Notes under the pieces: generated by a model
What the model saw: only the letters and a program-made list of their open reading frames with translations
What the model was told of the DNA's origin: nothing
Database searches by the model: none
Shown: one piece after another, positions 8,774 through 17,596 of the stretch
How positions within the stretch are numbered: position 1 is the first letter of the stretch
How the letters are laid out: every line of letters starts with the position of its first letter
Made by a program: the position numbers and the translations under genes
Assembly (NCBI GenBank): GCA_965202955.1
Contig: OZ241871.1
Location: 2,418,001 to 2,482,000, forward strand
Direction: 5' to 3'
DNA length: 64,000 bases
From: Bin5 sp034422415
GTDB lineage: Bacteria > Chloroflexota > Anaerolineae > Caldilineales > Caldilineaceae

Positions 8774-9561
8774 GGGTGTTACGACTGCCGACCGTACAGG
8801 CCGCTGTCAAAGGGATCTTGATATTGGCGATGGGCATTTTTCTGCTCACGCGCATCACATCGGGCACCCTGAATTATTACATCAGCGATCGTTTCGTCTG
8901 GCTGACGCTGGCGGCGGTTCTCGGTCTGTTCGTGGTGGGGGGAAGCTACCGCTATCTGTTCAGCGACGCGGGGCAGAGGCCCGCGGAGGATGACCACGCC
9001 CGCGATTCGCATCCTGACCATCGTCACGGTCATGCATTGGGTTGTGCCGGGATCCTGATTGTCTCTCTGCCGATCTTACTGGGTCTGCTCGTACGGCCCC
9101 GTCCTCTGGGTGTGGCTGCATTGCAGAACCGCGAGATCAGCGTAGGAGGCGTGGACTCGGTGTTGCCGGCGGCTGTACGTTCGGCGCAGACAAAGGAGAG
9201 CGAAGAGCGCACGATCCTGGACTGGGTGCTCGCCTTTCACGAGGGCCAATGGCCGGACGGGAACGATGTCGCTGATGTGACCGGCTTCGTCTACCTTGAC
9301 GACGCTGCGGACGGGAGGCAGATTACCGTTACCCGGTTTGTCGTCGGATGTTGTGCAGCCGATGCGATGGCTGTGGGCCTGCCGGTCAGAGTAGGCCCTG
9401 AGGGCAGCAGCGACCTGCAGTCTGTGAATGAGCTGGAAGAAGGGCAGTGGGTGCGGGTCGTCGGGCGCTTTGCGGCCCCTGTCGGGGATGCTTTGCCGGT
9501 GCTTGAGGCGGAGCAGCTGAACGTTGTTCCGGAACCAAACCAGCCCTATCTATATCCCTGA
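8770..9561 (+). CDS. YcgQ/TIGR03943-family membrane protein, permease partner
   Basis: A 263-residue protein with two N-terminal membrane helices, a cytoplasmic or periplasmic His/Asp-rich loop (DDHARDSHPDHRHGH near residue 75-90), a third helix and a C-terminal soluble domain. The soluble domain carries the family motif RFVVGCCAADA. Members are found beside DUF318 permeases and are thought to form a complex with them. The histidine-rich loop could bind metal. Overlaps the permease gene by four bases. Confidence 0.85.
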   Translation: MRVLRLPTVQAAVKGILILAMGIFLLTRITSGTLNYYISDRFVWLTLAAVLGLFVVGGSYRYLFSDAGQRPAEDDHARDSHPDHRHGHALGCAGILIVSLPILLGLLVRPRPLGVAALQNREISVGGVDSVLPAAVRSAQTKESEERTILDWVLAFHEGQWPDGNDVADVTGFVYLDDAADGRQITVTRFVVGCCAADAMAVGLPVRVGPEGSSDLQSVNELEEGQWVRVVGRFAAPVGDALPVLEAEQLNVVPEPNQPYLYP

Positions 9562-9758
9562 TCATCTTGAGATCTCCATTCAGGCAGGTCTGACTTCAAG
9601 ACCTGCCCAACGGTCCGTACTCTTGATGTCGCGGCCATCTCGCCGGTTGTCGCAAGAGAGTAGGATTCCGCGTTTGATTTGGGCCTTCCAGCAGGAGTGC
9701 ATCGTAGAGAACGGGGTTGACGTCGTCCTGTGGTCAAATCTGCTGTTGAAAGAGAGAT

Positions 9759-12221
9759 ATGTTTGGCAAGCTCCAACCGGATGGAAAACGGTTCGCTCTC
9801 GGCAACCAGGTTGACGCCGCGATTTCATTCGCACTTTTTCTGATCAGCCTTACTTTTTATTCTTTGCACTGGCTCATGTTGCCGCCGCCGCGGGCGATCA
9901 ATGTCGATGCGGTCAGGCTGGGAATGTATGCGCATGATCTCTTGCAAGAGGGTGTTTTCTCTTTCTACGTATACCATCAGCTGGCGCCCAATCCTCTCAT
10001 CATTTGGATACAGGCCCCTGTATTCGCCGTATTTGGATATAGCATTGCGAGTATACAGGGCATCACAGTCGTGGGCGGAGCCTTAGCCAGTCCGGCGATC
10101 TATTGGGCTGCCCGCTGGTTCTTCGAGGACCGGGGGACAGTTTTTGCCCGCAGAGCAGGGTTGATTGCAGCTGTGGGGCTGGCGCTTTCCACATCCTTCG
10201 CGTCGCTTTCCCGCTATGGTATTGAACCCCCCTTTCTCGCGGTCGTAGTAGCGACCGCGGTTGCGTTTCTATGGCGCGGTTTTCGACGGGGGAGAAAGCT
10301 GGACTTCGTTCTGGCCGGTCTTATGGTCGGAGTCAGCCAGTATGTCTATATCTCAGCCCGTTTCTTTCCTGTTGCACTGGCCGCAGCGGGTGTAGGCGCT
10401 GTATTGGCGAACCGCCAACTTCTGGCAGATTGGCGTGGACTGATTTGGGCGACAGCCTCTGCGGCACTCGTTGCTTTGCCCCAATGGGTTCTTTTTGTCA
10501 CTTTCCCATATACGTTTTCGGCGCGTGTTTCGAATCCCTATGAGCCTACGGGTGGGCAGTTTGTTTTTGGGCTGGAGGATCCTGTTGCCGCGGTTGGTGT
10601 CAAGCTGGCAAGTCAACTCTCGGCGGTCTGCTGCTACTGGAGCAACTTTTACGGTTCTCTCGCAGTGGCGCCGCTGTTGACCCCCATTCTTGTCGCGGGT
10701 CTGATTGCCGGCATCGCAGCCGTTATCTGGAGGAGGCGAGACGGCTATCTCTTCTGTTTGGTGATGATGATGGTGACGATGTTGCCGGAACTTCTGACGT
10801 ACGAGGAGTACGATCATTCCGTCGTCAATCCTAGGCGGCTGATTCTGGCATTTCCATTTATTTTCATTATGGCTGGTATGGGGACCGCAACCATTTGGTC
10901 ATGGTTAGAAGGCAGACGTCGGCTTCCTCGCTGGATTGGTTACCTGGTCGCGGCCCTCGTGCTGTTATCCGGCCTGTATCGACAGTGGGGCTTTGCCACC
11001 AGAGTCGGTCCGCAGTTCCAAGCTCTTGACGGACACAGGTTTGAGTTCGGCCAGATTGCAGACTACATCGGCGATCATCCAGACAGACCGGTACTACTGC
11101 CCACTTTCCATTACCAGTATCGTCATAAGCCGCTTGCATTCCTGCTGGCGGAGCGTTTTCCGCAGCGGGAGGCCGGTGGGGCAGAGATGTTGCAACTGGG
11201 TGAGGAGGTCACTGTCATTCGGCTGGATCTGGACAACCCTTTTCCCGAGGACTGGGTCTTGCTCAAAGACGGAACGGCATATTTTCTGCCGCCTATGGCT
11301 GGTAGCATCGAGCCGCTGGAAGGGGAGAGGACGGCAATCGTGGGCGGTAACGGTGTCCTTGTAGCGGAAGCGTTCGCGGCGCGCTGGCAGGGCGAAGCTA
11401 CGGCATTCACGCCTGTGGAGGCCGCTTTCGAGAATCATCTGAAATTGGTCGGGTACCGGAGCAGCGAATTGCAGCCTGGGTCGCCTCTGAGGCTAACCTT
11501 CTACTGGCAGCCGGCGCAGAGGATCGGGAGAGATGTCGAGTTAATCGGGCAGCTCTACGACCGAAACCGGGACGAGGTGGTTGCACTGATTCATGACTGG
11601 CCTCTGAACGGCGTCTATCGCGTACGCGCGTGGAAGCCTGGGCAAACGGTGCCTTTGAGCTATTCTCTTCCTATTACCGGCGATCTGCCTCCCGGCCCGT
11701 ATCAGTTGAATGTTGGTGTCTTCGATCTGATCGCGCAGGAGCGGATTCCTCTCGTCTCGGGTCAGGACGTCCATCTCGTCAAGACATTCAAGGTTCCGCT
11801 GCCGGAGGAGGACCGTGTACCCGAGGTCCCGACGGCGATCAACTTCGGGGGTCTGATAGAGCTAAGGGGTTATACGCTGACACCTGTCAGCGGCGGAATG
11901 AAGGTCACCTTGTTCTGGCGGGCGACGGCTTCCTCCGAGCGTGACTATACCGCTTTTGTTCACGTCGTCGATGCAGACGATGAGATTGTTGCCCAGGTGG
12001 ATGCGCAGCCGCTCGACGGCCGCTATCCGACGTCGATCTGGTCGCCGGGCGAGTTGATCGTAGAGGAACGAACTGTTTCCCCGATACCCGACGGGAGGTA
12101 TCGGATCTTTGTCGGGTGGTATTTGTATCAGGAGGGAGGCTGGGAGCGATTGTCCGTGGTTTCGGAAGGGGGATCGTCCGCGTCCGACCGTGCTCTTCTG
12201 GACACGATCAGATTGCCGTAG
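9759..12221 (+). CDS. GT39-like polytopic membrane glycosyltransferase with duplicated C-terminal beta domains
   Basis: An 820-residue protein. The first half is a polytopic membrane domain like dolichyl/undecaprenyl-phosphate-sugar-dependent mannosyltransferases; an acidic residue in the first outer loop (INVDAVRLG) is where these enzymes hold a catalytic Asp. The last 270 residues are soluble and hold two copies of a beta-sandwich-like unit, beginning LVGYRSSELQPGSPLRLTFY and LRGYTLTPVSGGMKVTLFW, each ending with a YQL/YRI...VGV/VGW strand. It would transfer a sugar from a lipid carrier outside the membrane. ATG at 9759 follows AAAGAGAG. Confidence 0.78.
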   Translation: MFGKLQPDGKRFALGNQVDAAISFALFLISLTFYSLHWLMLPPPRAINVDAVRLGMYAHDLLQEGVFSFYVYHQLAPNPLIIWIQAPVFAVFGYSIASIQGITVVGGALASPAIYWAARWFFEDRGTVFARRAGLIAAVGLALSTSFASLSRYGIEPPFLAVVVATAVAFLWRGFRRGRKLDFVLAGLMVGVSQYVYISARFFPVALAAAGVGAVLANRQLLADWRGLIWATASAALVALPQWVLFVTFPYTFSARVSNPYEPTGGQFVFGLEDPVAAVGVKLASQLSAVCCYWSNFYGSLAVAPLLTPILVAGLIAGIAAVIWRRRDGYLFCLVMMMVTMLPELLTYEEYDHSVVNPRRLILAFPFIFIMAGMGTATIWSWLEGRRRLPRWIGYLVAALVLLSGLYRQWGFATRVGPQFQALDGHRFEFGQIADYIGDHPDRPVLLPTFHYQYRHKPLAFLLAERFPQREAGGAEMLQLGEEVTVIRLDLDNPFPEDWVLLKDGTAYFLPPMAGSIEPLEGERTAIVGGNGVLVAEAFAARWQGEATAFTPVEAAFENHLKLVGYRSSELQPGSPLRLTFYWQPAQRIGRDVELIGQLYDRNRDEVVALIHDWPLNGVYRVRAWKPGQTVPLSYSLPITGDLPPGPYQLNVGVFDLIAQERIPLVSGQDVHLVKTFKVPLPEEDRVPEVPTAINFGGLIELRGYTLTPVSGGMKVTLFWRATASSERDYTAFVHVVDADDEIVAQVDAQPLDGRYPTSIWSPGELIVEERTVSPIPDGRYRIFVGWYLYQEGGWERLSVVSEGGSSASDRALLDTIRLP

Positions 12222-12504
12222 ATGCGCTGACAAGAGACAAGCGAGCATGCAGTCAAGAATCGACGCGCCCGGCAGCTGGCAGCGTCGTGTGCCGGCGCAC
12301 AAAGGCACGACAGACATTGCATTCCAATGGGAATCCTCGCTCCAGCCAGGAAAACTGTCAGTCAAAGAGAAGCTACTGCCTGTCCTTTTGTAAAACACAA
12401 GCTGTCGCGGTGGCGGAGGACTCAGATCGGGTTGCCGTTTCCGTATGGCCGGAAATCATTCCTGTATGAGTGGCGGGTCTCATTGACCATTCATCGTCGT
12501 TGTT
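12222..12504. other. intergenic region, no gene seen
   Basis: About 280 bases between two plus-strand genes. A 48-codon open frame (from an ATG at 12247) has no recognisable domain and no ribosome-binding site, so I do not call it. No clear promoter. Confidence 0.4.
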
Positions 12505-13614
12505 ATGTCTCGTTTTGACTTGGTCGTGCTGTCGACGCTGAGCGTCTGCGCGCTCCTCCTGATGGGTTTGTGGGGGCAGAGCCGCGGCGCCTCCGGCGAT
12601 GACGGCATCACCTTCCTGCTGTACAAGACGGTCGACGAAGTCGGGCGCGCGCAACTGCAGGCGCTGCCGTTCGCCGATGGCGGGTCCGATGTAGAGCGCC
12701 AATCCCGCGCTGTGAGCCCGGATGATGAAAGTGTGTGGGATTTCGCGGCGTCGCCGGACGGGGAGCGGGTTGTCTACGCGGCGCTGGGGGAGATGGGCTT
12801 CAGCGACCTGCGGCTGGTGGAGCTGTCGACCGGTAAGGCAAGACCGCTGCTAAGCTGTGAGAACGGCTCGTGCAGCGGACCGAGCTGGTCATCTGACGGC
12901 AAATTCCTGGCCTATACGCGGCGCAACGTCAATGCGTTTGCCTCCGGTCTGCTCAGCCCGCCACGGATATGGATCCTGGACGTGGCGACGGGGGAGACGG
13001 CGCCGATCTACAGCGATAGCCAGCGGCTTGGCCTGGAGGCGCGCTGGTCTGCCGACGGTGAGTGGCTCTGTTTTGTGTCCCCAGAGGAACAGAAGCTGGG
13101 CGTATTCAATCTGACGGGCGGGGAGACTGTTTTCTATCCGACCGCGACCGGGGAGACATGCGCGTGGGACCGCAGTCGCGCCCGGCTCTACACGACGGAG
13201 CTGTGGCAGAGCGGCGATGAATGGATGACCCATCTGATCGCGATCGATGCGGAGAGCGGCGAGATAGTCAATCTGAGCGGGGCTGGCAATCCGGTGCACG
13301 ACAGTGCGGCTGCCCCATCTCCCGACAGCGGCTGGATTGCTTTCAAGCGTAAAGAGTTGGAAGGGCCGGGCGCGACGCGCGGCAGCCAGATCTGGCGGAT
13401 GCAACCGGATGGCTCGCGGGCCGAGGCGCTGACAGCGGACCCGGCTTTTGACCACGGCCCGCCGGTCTGGAGCCCTGACGGGCGGTTTTTGATCACACGG
13501 CGCTACCCGCTGCGCGGGCCGGAGGTCGTTCCGTCGCTGTGGCTGATTGATCTGGCGACGGGCGCGCTGCGTCTCCTGGTCGAGCCGGGAGATTTTCCGG
13601 TCATTGCGCGTTAG
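12505..13614 (+). CDS. exported TolB-like beta-propeller protein
   Basis: A 369-residue protein with an N-terminal membrane anchor or signal segment (VVLSTLSVCALLLMGLWG). The rest is built from TolB/WD40-like propeller blades, seen as repeated SPDG-type turns: AASPDGERVVY, SWSSDGKFLAY, RWSADGEWLCF, APSPDSGWIAF and VWSPDGRFLI. Such proteins act as extracytoplasmic scaffolds or sensors. It follows the GT39-like gene on the same strand but after a long gap. No catalytic motif. Confidence 0.75.
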   Translation: MSRFDLVVLSTLSVCALLLMGLWGQSRGASGDDGITFLLYKTVDEVGRAQLQALPFADGGSDVERQSRAVSPDDESVWDFAASPDGERVVYAALGEMGFSDLRLVELSTGKARPLLSCENGSCSGPSWSSDGKFLAYTRRNVNAFASGLLSPPRIWILDVATGETAPIYSDSQRLGLEARWSADGEWLCFVSPEEQKLGVFNLTGGETVFYPTATGETCAWDRSRARLYTTELWQSGDEWMTHLIAIDAESGEIVNLSGAGNPVHDSAAAPSPDSGWIAFKRKELEGPGATRGSQIWRMQPDGSRAEALTADPAFDHGPPVWSPDGRFLITRRYPLRGPEVVPSLWLIDLATGALRLLVEPGDFPVIAR

Positions 13615-13670
13615 GTGTGTTGTGAACGGTGAAATGCGAACAGTGAAATGCGATCAGCCGCCGGCGGGGC

Positions 13671-14996
13671 TCATTGCTGGATCAGAATCTCCGGGGTCTC
13701 TTCCTCGCGGGGCACGGTCAGCGAGAGGCCGACCCAGAGGTTGTTGGGATCCTCTCCGATCAGATCCTGATTGGCTTCGTAGATTTCGGTCCAGCGGTCC
13801 GGGTCTCCGTACAACCGGTTGGCGATTTGGCGGAGGTTTTCGCCAACCTGGACAAGGTATGTCTCCGGCAGTTCAACGACCAGTTCGTCGTGGTTGATCG
13901 AGGTAACGCCCTCGATCTGCGCGGCCAGTTCCAATAGATCATTCTTGTCAGAGGCAAAGGAGGTGGTCCCTGCCAGAGTCAGCTGGCCGGGGGGCGCGTC
14001 TGCGGCCCACGAGGCGCGCACATCCAGTGCGGCCAGGTCGGGGCGGGCGCGTTCATTGAGGAAGGCCGCCAGATCGAAGGCCTGGGCGCGTGCGGCGGCG
14101 GCGATTGTCGCGGCCACATCAGGGGTTGCGCTTGGGGCAGGGGTGGGGGTGGGCTGGGGCGTTTGCGTCGGTTCGGGCGTTGCGACAGCTGGCTGCTGTA
14201 CTGCCTGTGCGGTGGGTGGAGAGGTGGCGGTGGGTTGTGCGGGCGGCGATGTCGGCGCAGCTTCCACCGCGGCCGCGCTGAGCTCTCCGCCGGTGTCGGG
14301 CGCGATGGCCGGACTTGTCTCTACTTCCGGCTCACTTTGGCGAAAGTTATTGAAAAATGCGGTCAGTTCGGCGGGTATTGTGGGCAGTTGGCGTAGCGCG
14401 GAAAGTAGAGAGTCGCCCGCGCCTTGCGTGAGAAATATGACTGCCAGGAGCGCGATTGCGATGGGGATTGCCCATGGGAGACGATTGCGCCTCGGCTTGG
14501 ATACGCCCTTCTTGGCGACCTGTTTATCGGTCAGCGGGGCCGGGTAGTATTCGGTGCTGAACTGGCGGCTGGCTTTGCCGACTGCGAGTTGGGTGCCTTT
14601 GGCCTTACCCCGTCTGCGCGCCTCTTCCCGCCGTCCCAACTGCAACTGCTCCTGATGCGAGCGGAGGAGCCATTCGCCCTCGCCGCGCAGGACATCATCG
14701 GCGGGGATGGCGGCCACGTGTTCGCGCATCTCTTTGAAGTCGCCCCGTTTGCGGTAGATGAGCGCGGCCAGCAGGTACAGCTCGGGAGCGTCCAGTACTT
14801 CGATGCCCTGTTGGATTCCCTCCAGTGCGGCCTCATCATTTCCCATAGAGTAGTGTTCGAGGGCGCGGTGGTAGACGGTGCGGGTCATTTCCGCTGCCGT
14901 ATAGTGCGAGGCGACATCTGCATCACAGGCGGGGCAGTTCGCGAACGAAGAGGTAACTTCCACCGGGGCGCCGCAATTGGGGCAAGCGAGGTGCAT
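13671..14996 (-). CDS. zinc ribbon / transmembrane / BON / LysM domain protein
   Basis: A 441-residue protein with an unusual domain order. Residues 1-35 contain a zinc ribbon (CPNCGAPV...CPACD). A helical region to about 110 looks TPR-like. One membrane helix (LPWAIPIAIALLAVIFLTQ) sits near residue 175. A long Pro/Thr/Ala-rich linker follows. A BON-like domain (ending GVTSINHDELVVELP) leads into a C-terminal LysM domain (YLVQVGENLRQIANRLYGD ... WVGLSLTVP). The LysM would bind peptidoglycan outside while the zinc ribbon stays in the cytoplasm, linking wall and cytoplasm. Exact role unknown. Confidence 0.75.
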   Translation of the reverse strand: MHLACPNCGAPVEVTSSFANCPACDADVASHYTAAEMTRTVYHRALEHYSMGNDEAALEGIQQGIEVLDAPELYLLAALIYRKRGDFKEMREHVAAIPADDVLRGEGEWLLRSHQEQLQLGRREEARRRGKAKGTQLAVGKASRQFSTEYYPAPLTDKQVAKKGVSKPRRNRLPWAIPIAIALLAVIFLTQGAGDSLLSALRQLPTIPAELTAFFNNFRQSEPEVETSPAIAPDTGGELSAAAVEAAPTSPPAQPTATSPPTAQAVQQPAVATPEPTQTPQPTPTPAPSATPDVAATIAAAARAQAFDLAAFLNERARPDLAALDVRASWAADAPPGQLTLAGTTSFASDKNDLLELAAQIEGVTSINHDELVVELPETYLVQVGENLRQIANRLYGDPDRWTEIYEANQDLIGEDPNNLWVGLSLTVPREEETPEILIQQ

Positions 14997-15060
14997 ACTG
15001 TTTTTTCCAGACCGCTCTCTGCGTCGTGTATTGGTTTTTGGGTAAAAAAAGCGATCAAGA

Positions 15061-15150
15061 GGTTTTCAGGCGTCAGACTTCCGTTCCTAGCTACAGCATG
15101 GACCGAGCCCAGTGTCGCTGCTAGGAAACGGAACCTGAGGACTGAAAACC
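15061..15150. repeat. imperfect 31-base inverted repeat (possible MITE or structured RNA)
   Basis: Arms at 15061-15091 and 15120-15150 pair over about 26 of 31 positions around a 28-base loop. The ends are GGTTTTCAG and CTGAAAACC. It lies in the 347-base gap between the LysM gene and selC. A second element with similar ends lies at 57758-57857. It may be a small non-autonomous mobile element or a folded leader RNA; the sequence does not decide. Confidence 0.55.
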
Positions 15151-15307
15151 ACTCAGGATCAGGATAGATAATTGCGGCAAGCTGATCCGAGGAAGACTGG
15201 CTTGCGAGCCCGGAATAAGGGATTATGAAGTCTTCGAAAACTCCACATAGTTCAGCCGGGCGAAGTGGATGAAGACTGGATAACTATTTTGAACGCAGCC
15301 GCATCAT

Positions 15308-15336
15308 TTGACCGCGCCGTGGTCTGTCGATACAAT
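15308..15336 (+). promoter_or_regulatory. promoter of selC
   Basis: TTGACC (15308-15313), 17 bases, TACAAT (15331-15336). The tRNA 5' end at 15344 lies 8 bases after the -10 box, so transcription should start at or next to the mature end. Each box has one mismatch to consensus, with ideal spacing. Confidence 0.75.
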
Positions 15337-15343
15337 AGCCAGC

Positions 15344-15439
<96 letters not shown>

Positions 15440-15529
15440 ATTCCGCTGTCGTCAAGCTCCCGAACAGTTTACAGACGAGACGCCTGCAGGTCTACGTCCC
15501 GAGGTCCTTCCCGGCGCCATGCTTGTTCT

Positions 15530-16396
15530 TCAGCACTCGGCGCCCAGTCCCTCGCCGCCGAAGAGCGCCAACCGCTCCTCCTGGCTGGTGAGGGGCGCGC
15601 TTTGCGGCCGGTAGTGGAACTGGAGGGCCCGGCGCCGCTGCGCGGTACGATTGGGCGGTGTGCCGTGATGGAGCAGGCTCTGGAAGATCAGCAGGCCGCC
15701 CGGTTTGAGGGGTACGGCCAGCGCGCCGCTGTTGTCCACGTCCGTATCACAGATTTGCCAATCCCGTCTCTGGAAGTGAACGACCGGCCCTTTCAGATGG
15801 CTGCCTGGCGCAATGACCATGCAGCCGTTCTCGACGGTGGCCTCGTCCAGGGCGATCCAGCAGCCCACGACCTTTGCCTCCAGATCGATTCGAAAATAGG
15901 CATGATCCTGATGCCAGGGCTTTTCGCGGCCCATCCGGGGCGGCTTGAGCAGCGCCATATCCTGGAACAGGAGCGGTGAGTCACCGATGAGACGCTGGAC
16001 GAGCGTCAGCAATTGCGGGTGATGGGCCAGGTCGTGCAGGCGGTCGTCGTAGTCGACGAAGTAGATGAACTTGCGCACATAGTCCTGCTTTTGCTGCGGG
16101 GAAAGCTCCTCAACCTCTATGCCCGCGGATGCACGCTCATAGTGAATGCCGTTGAACTCGGCCACTTCACCGGACAGCAGATGGTTCAACCCGTCCAGAC
16201 CGTCCTGCACCTCCTGCGCAGAGAAGGCGTTCTCGACGGCCAGGAAGCCCTGTGCGTGAAATTGGGCCACGTGCGCGTCCGTCACACCTGCAAAGCCGTC
16301 GACACCTGTTGTGATCCCTTTCGGATCATAGAGGTCGGGCGGGTAATCGCCGGAGACGCCGTCATCGAAGAGGCGCCCAGGGGCCGCAATCGTCAC
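15530..16396 (-). CDS. phytanoyl-CoA dioxygenase family protein
   Basis: A 288-residue Fe(II)/2-oxoglutarate-dependent oxygenase of the PhyH family. The metal triad is visible as the His and Asp of HQDH (about residue 140) and the His of HHGT near residue 240; the Arg in RRRALQFHY would hold 2-oxoglutarate. Such enzymes hydroxylate small molecules in the cytoplasm; the substrate is unknown. The start is GTG at 16396 with AGGAGA 8 bases upstream. Its stop lies about 90 bases from selC, in the opposite direction. Confidence 0.85.
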   Translation of the reverse strand: MTIAAPGRLFDDGVSGDYPPDLYDPKGITTGVDGFAGVTDAHVAQFHAQGFLAVENAFSAQEVQDGLDGLNHLLSGEVAEFNGIHYERASAGIEVEELSPQQKQDYVRKFIYFVDYDDRLHDLAHHPQLLTLVQRLIGDSPLLFQDMALLKPPRMGREKPWHQDHAYFRIDLEAKVVGCWIALDEATVENGCMVIAPGSHLKGPVVHFQRRDWQICDTDVDNSGALAVPLKPGGLLIFQSLLHHGTPPNRTAQRRRALQFHYRPQSAPLTSQEERLALFGGEGLGAEC

Positions 16397-16590
16397 GATT
16401 CGTTCTCCTGGAAACGCGATGGATGGGCTGTCGAAATTGTTGTCCCGCCTTTAAACGTACGGCTGCATAACCGAATAAAATAGACGGCTGTTGAACCGTC
16501 CATCCCGATAGTAACATACAACCCTTTCTTCATAAAATACAGGAAAGATAAATTGTCCTCCATCCACTCGCCGCGGACCAGTTAGGTCCT

Positions 16591-17562
16591 TCACTGGCGG
16601 GCGAGAAACGCGGCGACGTCAGCGCCGGTGGGTATGCCGAGACGGGCGCCCTTTCTGGTGCAACAGAGCGCGCCCACCGCAGAAGCGTAACGCAGCAGCT
16701 CCTCCCATGCCATTCCATGGGCAAGACCGGCGGCAAAGGCGCCGTGAAAGGCATCGCCGGCGCCGGTTGTGTCTTGGGCTTCGACGGCGAAGGCCGGGTA
16801 GCTGCCCGCGCCGGCGCCGAAGCGGCTGTCGGCCCGGTTCTGCCAGCACAACCCCCTGTCGCCGAGGGTGATGATGGCTGATGGCGAGAAGTTGCTGAGC
16901 TGCTCCAGCGCGATTGCCGGGTCGGACTGGCGGGTAAAGTCCTGGGCGAAGTGTTCCGACACAACCAGAAACTCCACTTTTTCCATTAGCGTCCTCGTGC
17001 CGGCGTGGAGCATGTCTCCGTCCAGAACGGTGGGGACCTTTTGCGCGCGCGCGCTTTCGACCAGACGATTGGCCGCGGCACTGTGATACCCGTCCACCAG
17101 TACGGCGCGCGGCCGGCAGCGCTCCAGCTGGAAATCCTGCGCGCCCGGCAGTTCCTGGCCGGCCTGGCCCGCGTCCTGCGGCTGCGTGGCTTCGCGGCCA
17201 GGCCATGTGCCGTAGTTGACAAGCGCCCGGGCACCGTCCGGCTTGACGAGAATGGCGGAGAGGGAAGTCGGCCTCGTGCCGCGGACGACCAGCTCTGTGT
17301 TGACGCCGGCCGCGCGCAGTTCATCGATGTGGCTGTCGCCATACATGTCCTGGCCCAGGTAGCCGGCGAATGCCACGGAGGAGCCTAGTCGGGCGACGGT
17401 CATGGCCGCGTTGGAAGCTATCCCTCCGCCGCACGCGGTCAACTCGGATGCACGGATCTTTTCGTCCGGGCCGAAGTGACGGTCGACGGAGAAGACCAGA
17501 TCGTAGCAGGCGATGCCCAGGCAGAGGACGTCGACGGAGAAGGGAGATTCATTCACAGTCAT
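16591..17562 (-). CDS. PfkB-family carbohydrate kinase
   Basis: A 323-residue ribokinase-like sugar kinase. The C-terminal signature DTTGAGDAFHGAFAAGLAHG holds the anion hole and catalytic Asp; the N-terminal part has the family GGGIASNAAMTVARLG sugar-binding loop. It phosphorylates a sugar or nucleoside in the cytoplasm; the substrate is not clear. It is the last gene of a minus-strand run (DUF1638, AlkP-fold enzyme, PHP hydrolase, this kinase) with gaps of 3, 21 and 34 bases. Confidence 0.88.
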   Translation of the reverse strand: MTVNESPFSVDVLCLGIACYDLVFSVDRHFGPDEKIRASELTACGGGIASNAAMTVARLGSSVAFAGYLGQDMYGDSHIDELRAAGVNTELVVRGTRPTSLSAILVKPDGARALVNYGTWPGREATQPQDAGQAGQELPGAQDFQLERCRPRAVLVDGYHSAAANRLVESARAQKVPTVLDGDMLHAGTRTLMEKVEFLVVSEHFAQDFTRQSDPAIALEQLSNFSPSAIITLGDRGLCWQNRADSRFGAGAGSYPAFAVEAQDTTGAGDAFHGAFAAGLAHGMAWEELLRYASAVGALCCTRKGARLGIPTGADVAAFLARQ

Positions 17563-17596
17563 GTATTTGAGGCGAGATGGCGGTGCGGGTAGCCGA

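Noticed and set aside
12247..12393. A 48-codon open frame in the gap after the GT39-like gene
   Set aside because: No ribosome-binding site, no domain and ordinary intergenic composition.
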